From: an uncultured Sphingomonadaceae bacterium
GTDB taxonomy: Bacteria; Pseudomonadota; Alphaproteobacteria; Sphingomonadales; Sphingomonadaceae
NCBI GenBank assembly: GCA_903871605.1
Contig: CAIQHF010000051.1
Coordinates: 1 to 64,000 of the forward strand
Direction of reading: 5' to 3'
Length of the DNA stretch: 64,000 nt
The position numbers and the translations under genes were made by a program. Every line of letters starts with the position of its first letter. Positions within the stretch are counted from its first letter, which is position 1. Below, one piece after another: positions 63,426-64,000 of this stretch. Below the pieces are notes generated by a model, which saw nothing but the letters and a program-made list of their open reading frames with translations, ran no database searches and had not been told where the DNA came from.

Positions 63426-64000
63426 CCGTGACGAGCACCACCGCCTCGAGCAGCTATCTCGATAGCCTGCGCACCAACAGCACGACCGCGACCGCCGCCA
63501 CGACGGCGGGAAGCTCGACGATCGACCAGGCGGGCTTCCTCAAGCTGCTCACCGCGCAGATGACCAACCAGGATCCGACCGCGCCGATGGATTCGAACAC
63601 GATGGTCCAGCAGCTCAGCGAGATGTCGACGGTCTCGGGCATCACCGAGATGAACAGCTCGATGAAGTCGCTGGTCTCCGAGCTCACCAGCAACCGCATC
63701 GGCGATGCGGCGAGCTGGATCGGCAAGGCCGCGCTGCTCTCCTCCTCGACCGCGCAGCCGCTCACCAATGGCGGCTATGCCGGCGAGATCACGCTGCCGT
63801 CGGACGCGACCAGCATGAACGTCAGCCTGGTCGATAGCAGCGGCAAGTCGGTCTATTCCGAGACGCTCGGCAGCCAGAAGGCCGGCACCGTCGATTTCGC
63901 CTGGGACGGCACCGAGGCCGACGGCACGACCGCGACCGGCCCGCTCTCGGTGGTCGTCTCCGCCGCCGGCGCCTCGGGCGCGATCGCACCCACCGTCTCG
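63422..64000 (+). CDS. flgD: Flagellar hook cap protein FlgD (partial)
   Basis: The first 193 codons of FlgD, cut by the window edge. The N-terminal block has DQAGFLKLLTAQMTNQDPTAPMDSNTMVQQLSEMSTVSGITEMN, and the later part shows the FlgD Ig-like region with VDSSGKSVYSETLGSQKAGTVDFAWDGTEADGT. It caps the growing hook and is later displaced. Confidence 0.94.
   Translation, partial: MTVTSTTASSSYLDSLRTNSTTATAATTAGSSTIDQAGFLKLLTAQMTNQDPTAPMDSNTMVQQLSEMSTVSGITEMNSSMKSLVSELTSNRIGDAASWIGKAALLSSSTAQPLTNGGYAGEITLPSDATSMNVSLVDSSGKSVYSETLGSQKAGTVDFAWDGTEADGTTATGPLSVVVSAAGASGAIAPTVS

Overview
The window is GC-rich DNA from an alphaproteobacterium, most likely a sphingomonad (Sphingomonas or a close relative). 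This rests on protein resemblance, a complete Rhodobacter-type gene transfer agent (GTA) cluster, a flagellar regulon with a FlbD-like activator and sigma-54 promoters, and palindromic intergenic repeats whose translation gives PAQAGAQ-like peptides. No rRNA, CRISPR array or insertion sequence was recognised.

Layout. 1-12.8 kb is housekeeping DNA: ilvD, a monooxygenase and enoyl-CoA hydratase pair, leuCD, a LacI regulator with a ROK sugar kinase, an oxidoreductase with a proline iminopeptidase, a glutathione transferase, a Bax-inhibitor-1 protein, thpR and an OmpA-like porin with 24 consecutive prolines. 13.0-27.8 kb is one minus-strand GTA cluster in the canonical order: small and large terminase, portal, a small membrane protein, protease, capsid, connectors, tail tube, chaperones, tape measure, distal tail, hub, cell-wall peptidase, a tail-tip protein and a DUF2793 protein. 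Its distal-tail gene carries an N-terminal extension of about 560 residues, and its tail-tip protein is correspondingly short. Palindromic repeats sit at junctions in the head half and around the tail-tube and chaperone genes; the remaining tail genes abut or overlap.

28.1-37.7 kb holds an ABC-F ATPase, a sulfotransferase, AMP nucleosidase, a prohibitin-like lipoprotein with a small membrane partner, a divergent DUF6456/XRE pair, tRNA-Val(UAC), an MFS transporter and a winged-helix protein.

37.8-64.0 kb is flagellar. A minus-strand run goes from the FlbD-like regulator through fliE-F-G-H-I-J-K-L-M-N-O-P-Q-R, flhB, an unknown gene, fliD and fliS. The flagellin gene diverges from it. A second minus-strand block carries motA-like, motB-like, flgA, flgM, flgN, a lytic transglycosylase, flhA and fliA. 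flgB, flgC and a truncated flgD run off the right edge. Three strong sigma-54 promoters precede flgA, the transglycosylase and flgB, and two tandem CGGCAA-N4-TTGCCG palindromes lie about 100 bp upstream of the flgB start site, where a FlbD-type enhancer would be expected. FliA and FlgM supply the late sigma-28 checkpoint. The MotA/MotB pair looks compact: MotA seems to lack its first membrane helix and MotB is only 164 residues.
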